A stretch of DNA of 64,000 nucleotides from Streptomyces sp. NBC_00483 (GTDB lineage Bacteria; Actinomycetota; Actinomycetes; Streptomycetales; Streptomycetaceae), in NCBI RefSeq assembly GCF_036013745.1, contig NZ_CP107880.1, positions 930,001 to 994,000 of the forward strand. The letters run 5' to 3'. This document shows, piece after piece, positions 41,826 to 49,683 of this stretch. The stretch's first letter is position 1; each line of letters begins with the position of its first letter. A program made the translations under genes and the position numbers. The notes below the pieces were generated by a model, which made no database searches, was not told the DNA's origin, and was given only the letters and a program-made list of their open reading frames with translations.

Positions 41826-43232
41826 GTGCCAGCCGCGCACACCGTTTCCGAGCTTCCCGATACAAGGGCGGCCTCGGCCGGCGAAACATTGGTCACCGAC
41901 CCCAAGGTGACCAGAAGGGCCGTCGGCGCCGCAGCCATCGGAAACATCACCGAGTGGTTCGACTTCGGCGTCTTCGCCAATCTGACCCCGGTACTCACCG
42001 CGGTGTTCTTCACCGGCGCGAGCCCGGCCGTCGGCACGATCGGAACCCTCGGCCTGTTCGCGGTCGCCTTCCTGGTCCGCCCGATCGGCGGCATGTTCTT
42101 CGGCCCGCTCGGCGACCGGATCGGCCGCACCAAGGTGCTGTCGATCACGGTCATCATGATGGCCATCGGCACGTTCGTGATCGCGTTCATCCCCGGCTAC
42201 GAGACATGGGGCCCCGCCGCCCCGCTGCTGATGCTGCTCGCCCGCCTCGTGCAGGGCTTCTCGACCGGCGGCGAGTACGGCGGCGCGATGACGTTCATCG
42301 CCGAGTACGCCCCCGACAAGAAGCGCGGATTCCTCGGCAGCTGGCTGGAGTTCGGCACACTGACCGGCTATCTCCTCGGCGGCGTCGCCGGCCTGGTCAT
42401 CCAGCTGCCGGGCGTCATGTCGCACGAGGACCTGCTGTCCTGGGGCTGGCGCATTCCGTTCCTGATCTCCGGGCCGATCGGCATCATCGGGCTCTACCTC
42501 CGCCTCAAGCTGGAGGACACCCCCGCGTTCAAGGCCGTCGTGGCCGAGCAGCAGGGCCGTGAGGGCAATCAGACCCTCAAGGAGATCCGTCGGGTCTTCA
42601 CCGACCACTGGCGGCCCATGCTGATCTGCATGGGTCTGGTGCTCGTCTTCAACGTCACCAACTACATGCTCACGACGTACATGCTGGAGTACATCGACAA
42701 GTTCGCCCCGTCGGTGAGCCCCACCTGGGCGCAGCTCCTGGAGATCTCGGTGCTCGCCGTCGGCATGCTGCTCATCACCTTCGTCGGCCGGCTCTCGGAC
42801 CGCATCGGGCGCAAGCCGGTGCTGTACTTCGGCTGCGGCATGCTGATCGTGCTCGGCGTTCCTTCCGTGCTGCTGATCCAGCAGAACACCCTGATGTCGG
42901 TCTTCTTCGGCCTGGTGCTGATGTCGATGATGCTGCTCTGCTTCAACAGCACCATCCCCTCCACGCTTCCGGCGCTGTTCCCGACGGACATCCGCTACGG
43001 CGGTCTGTCGATCGCGTTCAACCTCTCGGTCTCGCTGTTCGGTGGCACGACCGCCGTCGTCAACGCCCTTCTGGTGGAGGCCACCGGCGACGTCAACGTG
43101 CCCGGGTACTACCTGATGGCGGCGGGCGCGATCGGCGCCGTCGCCGCCTACTTCGCGGCGGAGTCCGCGGGGCGGCCGCTGCCGGGTTCGGCCCCGGCGG
43201 TGGAGGCCCCAGCGGTGGAGGCCCGCGCCTGA
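41826..43232 (+). CDS. MFS transporter, metabolite:H+ symporter (MHS) family
   Basis: The 468-residue protein has 12 predicted transmembrane segments. It matches the MHS family (ProP, KgtP, ShiA-like): AAIGNITEWFDFGVFANL in segment 1, RPIGGMFFGPLGDRIGRTKVL, QGFSTGGEYGGAMTFIAEYAPDKKRG (family signature region) and the second-half RLSDRIGRKPVL. Such proteins import dicarboxylates, shikimate, proline or betaine with protons, and the substrate is not resolved. GTG start with GAGGAG 6 nt upstream. The end carries a small duplicated Ala-Val-Glu-Ala stretch. A strong terminator follows. Confidence 0.92.
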   Translation: MPAAHTVSELPDTRAASAGETLVTDPKVTRRAVGAAAIGNITEWFDFGVFANLTPVLTAVFFTGASPAVGTIGTLGLFAVAFLVRPIGGMFFGPLGDRIGRTKVLSITVIMMAIGTFVIAFIPGYETWGPAAPLLMLLARLVQGFSTGGEYGGAMTFIAEYAPDKKRGFLGSWLEFGTLTGYLLGGVAGLVIQLPGVMSHEDLLSWGWRIPFLISGPIGIIGLYLRLKLEDTPAFKAVVAEQQGREGNQTLKEIRRVFTDHWRPMLICMGLVLVFNVTNYMLTTYMLEYIDKFAPSVSPTWAQLLEISVLAVGMLLITFVGRLSDRIGRKPVLYFGCGMLIVLGVPSVLLIQQNTLMSVFFGLVLMSMMLLCFNSTIPSTLPALFPTDIRYGGLSIAFNLSVSLFGGTTAVVNALLVEATGDVNVPGYYLMAAGAIGAVAAYFAAESAGRPLPGSAPAVEAPAVEARA

Positions 43233-43251
43233 GGCACGCCGTCACTCATCA

Positions 43252-43291
43252 CCCCGGTCACATATGTTGAAACTTGTGTGACCGGGGTTTT
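43252..43291 (+). terminator. intrinsic terminator after the MHS transporter gene
   Basis: CCCCGGTCACA (43252-43262) pairs with TGTGACCGGGG (43277-43287) and is followed by TTTT. This is the clearest rho-independent terminator in the window. Confidence 0.85.
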
Positions 43292-43400
43292 GACGTTGTC
43301 CGGATGATGTCGCGGGGCTGTCACAGGGGAACAAATGAGCGCATCGACATGCCTACGGTGTCGGTGTACCGGACAGCAATCCCCCACGGAATGGACCGCA

Positions 43401-44660
43401 GTGACTCGGCACACCACCTCCCGCCGCTTGCTCTTGGGCGTCTCCGCCTCCGCCCTCCTCACTGCCGCGTGCTCGCCGTCGTCCGACACCAAATCGTCGG
43501 GATCGAAGACCTCGCCGTCGCAGTCGCCGTCGGTCGAGGGCAAGGCAGCCGCGGCCGAGGGCAAGGTCCCGGGCGGCGCGCCCGACGGCGCCCTCGGCGT
43601 GAACTTCAACGAGGACCCCGCGGGCCTCGGCGCCACCCAACTGAAGGCACTCTCGGCCACCTGGGTGCGCGGCTTCGTCCCGATGACGCCGGGCGATCTC
43701 AAGGGTGACGTCACGCAGCAGCGCGCCATCAAGGCGCTCCTGACCGCGCACGGTGACGGCCGCAAGACGATCCTCTCGCTCAAGTTCCCCTATGCGCTGG
43801 GGCCCACGAAGGGCCCGCTCCCCACGCCGGGCAGCGCCGAACTGAAGGATCTGCTGGCCCTCGTGGACCGGGTGCTGGCCGCCGTGCTCGGCAAGGTCGA
43901 CATCCTCACGATCGGCAACGAGCCGTTCCTGGAGACGCTGCCGGAAGAGCGCAACAAGACGCTCAACGTGTTCTACGAGACGCTGGCCCGCCACGTCATC
44001 GAGTACCGGGGGCAGCACGGCGGCGCGGGCTCCGGGACCAGCCTCTACATGGGCGCGCTCAACCACCTCGACGACCCGGCGGGCCGCACGCCCGCGACCG
44101 AGCGGTGGCTGCGGTTCGTCAACAAGACACCCGAGCTCGCCGGCGTCGACATCCACCCGCACGTCACGTCGCTGCAGAACGCCGCCAAGTACTTCAACTA
44201 CGTGGTGCCGACCCTGCGTTCGGACCAGAAGTTCCTCGCCACGGAGTTCTCCCTGGTGCAGTTCTGGAAGGAGCACATGCACGACCCGGTGTCCCCGGCG
44301 TTCGCCAAGCGCTACAACGTGGACCCGGGCCGGAAGGTCTGGCAGGTGATCGGGGACGCCATCCAGCAGCCGTTCCCCCAGGCGAAGTGGAACGACTTCA
44401 TCTCCATGACCCAGTGGTTCGACACCAGCAGGAACTACCTCACCGAGCAGATGAAGGCATTCCGCGACACCGGGAAACTGGCGGTGGCGACCTACGGGGG
44501 CCTGCAGATCGAGTCGATGGCCTCGGGCTGGGACGCCAACAAGATGCCGTGGATCCTCAACCCCCTGTACGCCAACCGGACCGTGCGGCCGGGCGAGGGC
44601 GGCACGCTCGGCCGCAGCGTCTGGTTCGAGCAGTTCAAGGCCCTTCAGAACCGCGCCTGA
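43401..44660 (+). CDS. lipoprotein with TIM-barrel glycoside-hydrolase-like domain
   Basis: The protein has 419 residues. Its N-terminus TSRRLLLGVSASALLTAAC is a lipoprotein (possibly Tat) signal with the lipobox LTAAC and acyl-Cys near residue 24. A Ser/Lys-rich spacer follows, then a barrel-like domain with two carboxylate signposts of clan-A glycosidases: ILTIGNEPFLE (Asn-Glu-Pro) and KFLATEFSLVQF, about 110 residues apart. I cannot assign a GH family. It would act at the cell surface on glycan. GTG 43401 is preferred for the signal peptide, but ATG 43335 has a better ribosome site (AGGGGA) and would add 22 residues. The 3' end overlaps the convergent FAH gene by 16 nt. Confidence 0.75.
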   Translation: MTRHTTSRRLLLGVSASALLTAACSPSSDTKSSGSKTSPSQSPSVEGKAAAAEGKVPGGAPDGALGVNFNEDPAGLGATQLKALSATWVRGFVPMTPGDLKGDVTQQRAIKALLTAHGDGRKTILSLKFPYALGPTKGPLPTPGSAELKDLLALVDRVLAAVLGKVDILTIGNEPFLETLPEERNKTLNVFYETLARHVIEYRGQHGGAGSGTSLYMGALNHLDDPAGRTPATERWLRFVNKTPELAGVDIHPHVTSLQNAAKYFNYVVPTLRSDQKFLATEFSLVQFWKEHMHDPVSPAFAKRYNVDPGRKVWQVIGDAIQQPFPQAKWNDFISMTQWFDTSRNYLTEQMKAFRDTGKLAVATYGGLQIESMASGWDANKMPWILNPLYANRTVRPGEGGTLGRSVWFEQFKALQNRA

Positions 44661-45520
44661 CGCACGTCGTTGGCCACCACCGTGTTGCGCAGCGTTCCGA
44701 GGCGTTCCACCTCCACCTCCACCACGTCGCCGGGGTGCAGCAGCCACGGGGGCGTGCGCGCGTAGCCGACGCCGGAGGGGGTGCCGGTGGCCAGCAGGTC
44801 ACCGGGGCGGAGGGTGAACGTCCGGGAGATGTGAGCGAGCGTGTCGCCGACGCCGTACACCATCTCGTCGGTACGGCCGTCCTGGACGATCTCCCCGTTC
44901 ACCCGGGTCACCACGCGCAACCCCTCGCGCAGGTCGCCGACTTCGGCGGCAGGGACCATCGGGCCGAGCGGGCCCGAGCGGTCGCCGTTCTTGCCGAGGA
45001 TCCACTGCGAGGTGAGCTTCTGGGCACGGCGCGCGGTGAGGTCGTTGAACGTGGAGTAGCCGACGACCGCGGCCAGCGCCTCCTCGGGGGTGGCGTCCAC
45101 GAGCGGCGCCCCGACCCACGCGACGACCTCGCCCTCCCAGTCCAGGCCGTCCTCGCCGGACGGGACGGGGACGTCGGCGCCGTCGACAGTGAGCGACTGC
45201 GTCCAGCGGGCGAACAGCGTGGGGAACTCAGGCAGTTGAGTGTCGCGGAAGGTGCCCTCCGCCACGTGCTTCAGGTAGTTGAGGCCGATGCAGATGACGC
45301 GGGCGTCGGGGCGCACCGGGGGCACGAACGTCACGGTCGAGGCCGCGAGCGTCGGCCCGTCGGCGCCCGCCGCGAGATGTCCCGACGGGTCGGACCAGAA
45401 CTCCTCCACCGGAGCCAGCACGGTCACCTCCCGCCCGTCGTCGGAGAGTTGGGCCACGTCCGTGCCCCTGTCCGAGCCCGGCTGCCGGATACCCACTGTG
45501 CGCATGCGCTGCTCCCACAT
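44645..45520 (-). CDS. fumarylacetoacetate hydrolase (FAH) family protein
   Basis: The 291-residue protein has the FAH/HpcE fold: ARVICIGLNYLKHVAEG, FARWTQSLTVDGADVPVP, the metal-ligand stretch DGLDWEGEVVAWVG, FNDLTARRAQ, and RPGDLLATGTPSGVGYARTPPWLLHPGD. Family members hydrolyse or decarboxylate acylpyruvates or 2-oxo dienoates late in aromatic breakdown. The ATG follows GGAGG by 9 nt, inside an inverted repeat shared with the GntR promoter. It is divergent from a GntR regulator and near transport and monooxygenase genes, which supports a catabolic role. Confidence 0.9.
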   Translation of the reverse strand: MWEQRMRTVGIRQPGSDRGTDVAQLSDDGREVTVLAPVEEFWSDPSGHLAAGADGPTLAASTVTFVPPVRPDARVICIGLNYLKHVAEGTFRDTQLPEFPTLFARWTQSLTVDGADVPVPSGEDGLDWEGEVVAWVGAPLVDATPEEALAAVVGYSTFNDLTARRAQKLTSQWILGKNGDRSGPLGPMVPAAEVGDLREGLRVVTRVNGEIVQDGRTDEMVYGVGDTLAHISRTFTLRPGDLLATGTPSGVGYARTPPWLLHPGDVVEVEVERLGTLRNTVVANDVRQARF

Positions 45521-45567
45521 CGGAGGAAACCTCCAATCCCTTTAAAGGTTCGGAGGTTTGTGCTTCG
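45521..45567. promoter_or_regulatory. compact divergent operator region, FAH/gntR
   Basis: In 47 bp there are nested palindromes: CCTTTAAAGG (45539-45548, perfect), AACCTCC with GGAGGTT (45528-45534 and 45552-45558), and GGAGG-AAA-CCTCC (45522-45534). The last also holds ribosome-site bases for both genes. The arrangement suggests one GntR dimer site controlling both genes. Confidence 0.6.
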
Positions 45568-46299
45568 ATGGCGACTATGCCTGACGAACCAGCGGCCCGA
45601 CAAGCGCTCATCGGCGGCCTGGGCGCCGCGCCCCGTCGTACGCGGGCCGAGCAGCTCGCCGCCGACCTCGATGCCCGCATCCGCGCGCTCGGCCTCCGCG
45701 CCGGCGACCCGGTGGGCACCCTCGACTCCCTGCGGGAGGAGACGGGTTACGCGTATTCGACGGTCAGCGAGGCGGTGCGGATCCTGCGCGACCGCGGGGT
45801 GCTGCAGATCCGTCCCGGCCGGGGCGGCGGCCTCTTCGTCGCCGACCGGGGCCCGGTGGTACGCCTGCGCCACACCTTGCTCGACGTACGGGACGAGCCG
45901 GAGACAGTCGCCGACGCCATCGAACTCCGCGACCACCTGGAGGTGTTGGTCGACATCGGCGCCGCCCGCTGCCGCACCGACGAGGACGTCGCCGAGCTGC
46001 GTACGCTCCTGGAGGGGATGCGCGCGGCGCCGGACTGGGACGCGTTCATGCGGGCCAACTGGGCGCTGCACGAACGGATCGCCGCGATCTGCCCCAACCG
46101 GATGGCCGCCGCCGTCTACACCGGAACGCTCGGCCACCTCAACGCCTCCGCCTCCTCCCGGCTCGACGACGACACGGAGGCCTCGCAGCGATACCGGGCC
46201 GAGCGGTGCGGGGCGCACGAGGACCTCGTCGAGGCCATCGCCGCGGGCGACGAGTCCGCCGTGCGCGCGGCCGTGGCCCGCCACAACACAACCAGCTAG
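45568..46299 (+). CDS. GntR family regulator, FadR/FCD type
   Basis: The 243-residue protein has an N-terminal winged helix (AEQLAADLDARIRALGLRAGDPVGTLDSL, YAYSTVSEAVRILRDRGVLQIRPGRGGGLFV) and a C-terminal helical FCD ligand domain with the metal-binding pattern (AIELRDHLEVLVD, WALHERIAAIC, AHEDLVEAIAAGD). It probably senses a carboxylate and controls the divergent FAH gene and the downstream DUF3500 and transporter genes. The start is ATG 45568, with GGAGG 11 nt upstream; ATG 45577 is the alternative. Confidence 0.9.
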   Translation: MATMPDEPAARQALIGGLGAAPRRTRAEQLAADLDARIRALGLRAGDPVGTLDSLREETGYAYSTVSEAVRILRDRGVLQIRPGRGGGLFVADRGPVVRLRHTLLDVRDEPETVADAIELRDHLEVLVDIGAARCRTDEDVAELRTLLEGMRAAPDWDAFMRANWALHERIAAICPNRMAAAVYTGTLGHLNASASSRLDDDTEASQRYRAERCGAHEDLVEAIAAGDESAVRAAVARHNTTS

Positions 46300-46322
46300 G
46301 GCCCGTCCGGGAGGAACGCCTC

Positions 46323-47573
46323 ATGTCATCCGCCGCGTACCGCGAGTACCTCTTTCCGCCGGACCACCCGCGCATCCGGGAGCTCAAGGGCCTTGACCCG
46401 TACGCCTATCGGGAGGTCGCGCGGGCCGAGGGCACCTTCACGGGTGAGCTGATCCGCGGCTGGACGCCGCTCTACAAGAACGACTTCCGGGGCATCACGG
46501 AGAACGGCTCGCTGCGCGAGGGTCTCCACCCCCTGGAACCGGCGAAGCCGGGCGAGGAGGCACCGGTCGGCGACATGGTCTCCGCGGCAAGGGAGTTGCT
46601 CGACACACTGGACGCGGAGAGCCGGGACCGGATCTGCCACGCGGTGGACGCGGTGGAGTGGCAGACATGGGCCAACCCGGAGTTCATGCAGTTCGACACG
46701 GGCCTGCGGCTCGAGTTCCAGCCGCCCGAGGTGCGCCGCGCGGCGCTCACCCTCGTACGGGAGTCCCTCAGCGCGGAGGGGTACGACGAGGTCCGCACGA
46801 TGATGCGGATCAACGGCTTCCTCGGTGAGGTCGTCGACCTCGAGAACATCCTGGGCGAGTTCAGCTACAACATCGCCCTGTACGGCACCCCCGACGAACA
46901 CGCCCCGTGGGGATGGCAGCTCTTCGGCCACCACTGCGCCGTCAACTGCCTTGTGGTGGAGGGCCGTTCGACCGTCGGTCCGGTCTTCCTCGGCGCGGAG
47001 CCCAACGAGATCGACGCCGGGCCGCACGCCGGGACGACCGCCTTCACCGAACGTATCTCGCTGGGCCGACAGGTCATGGCGGCACTCACCACAGAACTGC
47101 GCGCCGCGGCGACCGTGTACGAGCGGATGGTCGACCCGGGTATGCCGGAGGGCCGGGTGCACCCCGGTGACGAGCGACATCTCGCCGGCGCCTTCCAGGA
47201 CAACCGCGTGATCCCTTTCGAGGGAGTACGTGTGCGTGAAATACCCTCCGCCGCACGTGAGTTGGTGATGGCGACCGTGGAGGAGTTCCTCAAGCTTCTG
47301 CCGCCCGGCCCCCGCGCCGCGCGGATGCGGGAGGTGCGCGCGCACCTGGACGACACATGGTTCTCCTGGATCGGCGGCCACGGCCCCGACGACGTCTTCT
47401 ACTACCGCGTCCAGTCCCCCGCGGTCATCGCCGAACTCGACCACCACTGCGGGGTGTTCCTCGACTACGACTCCCCCAAGCCGTTCCACGTCCACACCGT
47501 GCTGCGCACACCGCACGGCAACGACTACGGACGCAGTTGGGTGCGACAGTGGCAACAGGGGCGTCACCGGTGA
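46323..47573 (+). CDS. DUF3500 domain-containing protein
   Basis: The 416-residue protein matches DUF3500: FRGITENGSLREGLHPL, ALYGTPDEHAPWGWQLFGHHCAVNCLV, FLGAEPNEIDAGPHAGTTAF, TWFSWIGGHGPDDVFYYRVQSPAVIAELDHHCGVFLDYDSPKPFHVHTVLRTP (several shorter blocks). The His-rich clusters (GHHCAVN, DHHCGVF, FHVHTV) look like metal ligands, but no activity is known to me. It has no signal peptide. GGAGGA lies 9 nt before the ATG. It sits between gntR and an AAHS-type transporter, 16 nt from the latter, so it is probably part of the same operon. Confidence 0.85.
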   Translation: MSSAAYREYLFPPDHPRIRELKGLDPYAYREVARAEGTFTGELIRGWTPLYKNDFRGITENGSLREGLHPLEPAKPGEEAPVGDMVSAARELLDTLDAESRDRICHAVDAVEWQTWANPEFMQFDTGLRLEFQPPEVRRAALTLVRESLSAEGYDEVRTMMRINGFLGEVVDLENILGEFSYNIALYGTPDEHAPWGWQLFGHHCAVNCLVVEGRSTVGPVFLGAEPNEIDAGPHAGTTAFTERISLGRQVMAALTTELRAAATVYERMVDPGMPEGRVHPGDERHLAGAFQDNRVIPFEGVRVREIPSAARELVMATVEEFLKLLPPGPRAARMREVRAHLDDTWFSWIGGHGPDDVFYYRVQSPAVIAELDHHCGVFLDYDSPKPFHVHTVLRTPHGNDYGRSWVRQWQQGRHR

Positions 47574-47589
47574 CCGAGGAGGACGCTCG

Positions 47590-48825
47590 ATGACACGCAC
47601 CACTGGCGCACGTGCGGCCACAGCACTCGGTCTGGCCATGCTCTGCATCGAGGGATACGACCTCTTCATCCTCGGCGCGGTCGGCCCCTCCCTCCTCAAC
47701 CACCCCGGCTGGGACGTCACCAAGTCCACGCTCGGCCTGCTGGGCAGCCTCACCGCGCTCGGAATGCCCATCGGTTCCGTCGCGGCGGGCTGGGCCGGGG
47801 ACCTGTACGGGCGGCGGCGACCGATGGTCATCAGTCTGGCCTGGCTCTCCGTCTGGATGCTGCTGAGCGCGGTCGCCGGGACGCTCGGCCTCTTCGCCGC
47901 GACCCGCTTCGCCACCGGCATCGGCCTGGGGGCGCTCATCCCGCTGGTCACCGCGTACGTGAGTGAATCGGCGACGCCCGCACGCCGCAACCTGCAAGTC
48001 GGCACCGCGCTGACCGGCCTCGCCTTCGGAGGCATCATCACGGGTGTCATCGGCCGCGCGCTGCTGCCCGCGTGGGACTTCCACTCCCTGTTCCTCTTCG
48101 GTGTCTTCCCGCTCGTGCTCATACCGGTGGTGTGGCGGCTCGTCCCTGCGTCGGTGCCGTCGGCGGCCGGTGGGGAGCGGCCTACCTCCGCCAACCGCCT
48201 GGGCGAGATCCTCGTCGCCCGGCACCGCAGGGCGACACTCCTCTTCTGGGCGGCCACCTTCACCGGCCTCGTCCTCGTCTACGGTGCGGGCACGTGGCTG
48301 CCGACCCTGATGGTCAAGAACGGCTACGACCTCAGCTCGTCCCTCGAGTTCTCCATCGCGTTCAACGCGGGCGCGGTGCTGGGCACGTTGGCCGCCGTTC
48401 TGTTCGCCGACCGCGGCCTCCTCAAGGCCGCCACGGTGGCGAGCTTCGTCCTCGCCGCACTCGCCATGATCACGTTGAGCACTCCGCAGCCCCGCCCCGT
48501 GCTGCTGCTCGCGTCCGCGGTCGCGGGGCTCGGCGCCCTGGGCACGCAGAACCTGGTCAACATCGCCGTCGCCCACTACTACCCGCCCCACCTGCGCGGC
48601 ACCGGCCTCGGGTTCAGTCTCGGGGTCGGCCGCATCGGCGCCGTGGTGGGCCCGAGCTACCTGGGCGCGGTCACCGTCCTGTTCGCCTGGCCCAAGGCCG
48701 GCTTCTACGCGTTCGTGGTTCCGGCACTGCTGGGGGCGGGGTTGGCGGCGATGTTCAAGGGCACCTCACGCCGCTCCGAGGCAGCCACCCCAGCCCGCGC
48801 GACACCGCGAGCCCGCTGGCGATGA
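47590..48825 (+). CDS. MFS transporter, aromatic acid:H+ symporter (AAHS)-like
   Basis: The 411-residue protein has 12 transmembrane segments. The first has CIEGYDLFILGAVGPSLL, where PcaK-type carriers have DGFD, so the acidic pair is kept in altered form. Motif A reads GDLYGRRRPMV. The second half has YGAGTWLPTLMVKNGYDLSSSLEF, typical of AAHS transporters. It most likely imports an aromatic or related carboxylate for the neighbouring catabolic genes. GAGGAGG lies before the ATG. The 3' end overlaps the convergent iclR gene by 71 bp. Confidence 0.9.
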   Translation: MTRTTGARAATALGLAMLCIEGYDLFILGAVGPSLLNHPGWDVTKSTLGLLGSLTALGMPIGSVAAGWAGDLYGRRRPMVISLAWLSVWMLLSAVAGTLGLFAATRFATGIGLGALIPLVTAYVSESATPARRNLQVGTALTGLAFGGIITGVIGRALLPAWDFHSLFLFGVFPLVLIPVVWRLVPASVPSAAGGERPTSANRLGEILVARHRRATLLFWAATFTGLVLVYGAGTWLPTLMVKNGYDLSSSLEFSIAFNAGAVLGTLAAVLFADRGLLKAATVASFVLAALAMITLSTPQPRPVLLLASAVAGLGALGTQNLVNIAVAHYYPPHLRGTGLGFSLGVGRIGAVVGPSYLGAVTVLFAWPKAGFYAFVVPALLGAGLAAMFKGTSRRSEAATPARATPRARWR

Positions 48826-49534
48826 CCGCGGGCCGCACCGCCCGCAGATCCGCCGTGCCGGCCCGTACGACGACGCCGAGTGCGGCGACCACCGCACCGT
48901 CGGCGTCGAGGACGCGGGTGGCCACGGAGTCCACGCCGGGCGAGGTCTCCCCGTGCACCGTGGCCGCCCCGCTCTCGCGCACCTCGGCGAGCTCGGCGCG
49001 CAGCCGTTCGGGCTCGGTGAGCGTCCGCGGAGTAGGCGCCGGGAGCCCGTCCCGTACGAGTACGTCGATGAGTTCGGGTGCCGCGTGGGCGAGGAGCACC
49101 TTGCCCACGCCCGAGCTGTGCAGGGGCAGCCGCCCGCCGGGCCGGAACTCGACGTCGACCGCGCGCTCGGCCGAGAGCCGCTCGACGAGCACCGCTGACG
49201 TACCGTCAAGGACCGCGATCTGCACGTGCTGGCGCAACGCGGCGTGCAGGTCCTCCATGTACGGCAGCGCGACCGTGCGCAGCGGAAAGCTCAGCGGCGC
49301 CAGCGTGCCCAGCTCCCACATGCGGATCCCCACCGTGAACGTGCCGTCCCGCGCCCGGTCGAGGGCGCCGGCCTCGACGAGCTCGAGGGCGAGCCGGCGC
49401 ACCGAGGCGTGCGGAAGTCCGGTGGCACGGGTCAACTCGGCCAAGGTGAGCCGGGAACGGCCGGCACGGAAGGCGAAGAGGACGTCGAGCAGACGCGCAC
49501 TCACGCTGCGCCCGGGCTGCCCGGTACGCGACAT
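48755..49534 (-). CDS. IclR family transcriptional regulator
   Basis: The 259-residue protein has an N-terminal winged helix (SVSARLLDVLFAFRAGRSRLTLAELTRATGLPHASVRRLALELVEAG, in shorter blocks) and the C-terminal IclR effector domain (LHSSGVGKVLLAHAAPE, VHGETSPGVDSVATRVLDADG). The effector is typically an aromatic or small organic acid. The stop lies 71 nt inside the convergent transporter gene, so antisense transcription is expected there. It is divergent from a flavin monooxygenase gene, across a likely operator. Confidence 0.92.
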   Translation of the reverse strand: MSRTGQPGRSVSARLLDVLFAFRAGRSRLTLAELTRATGLPHASVRRLALELVEAGALDRARDGTFTVGIRMWELGTLAPLSFPLRTVALPYMEDLHAALRQHVQIAVLDGTSAVLVERLSAERAVDVEFRPGGRLPLHSSGVGKVLLAHAAPELIDVLVRDGLPAPTPRTLTEPERLRAELAEVRESGAATVHGETSPGVDSVATRVLDADGAVVAALGVVVRAGTADLRAVRPAVIASGLAVSRGLGWLPRSGVRCP

Positions 49535-49567
49535 TCAGCCCCTCCTTCTCCCTCTACGCATGGGTAG

Positions 49568-49595
49568 TTGACGCCGATGTTCGCTCAATGAACAT
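49568..49595 (+). promoter_or_regulatory. promoter/operator region between iclR and monooxygenase genes
   Basis: A -35-like TTGACG (49568-49573) is followed by an inverted repeat ATGTTC (49577-49582) and GAACAT (49590-49595) where the -10 spacer would be. IclR-family sites often are TGTTC/GAACA-like; the -10 box is not obvious. Confidence 0.45.
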
Positions 49596-49683
49596 AGCGG
49601 TTACGCCGGTCGGCGGGGAGGGCGAGGATCCCCAGGGTGCCGCGAAGACAACGACGTACGCGGCGGAGTCCAGGAGGAAGCCA

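Noticed and set aside
40232..42190. Fused LysR protein with a 300-residue N-terminal extension
   Set aside because: The extension is the reverse of the membrane and MHS genes; a LysR N-terminus begins cleanly at 41155.
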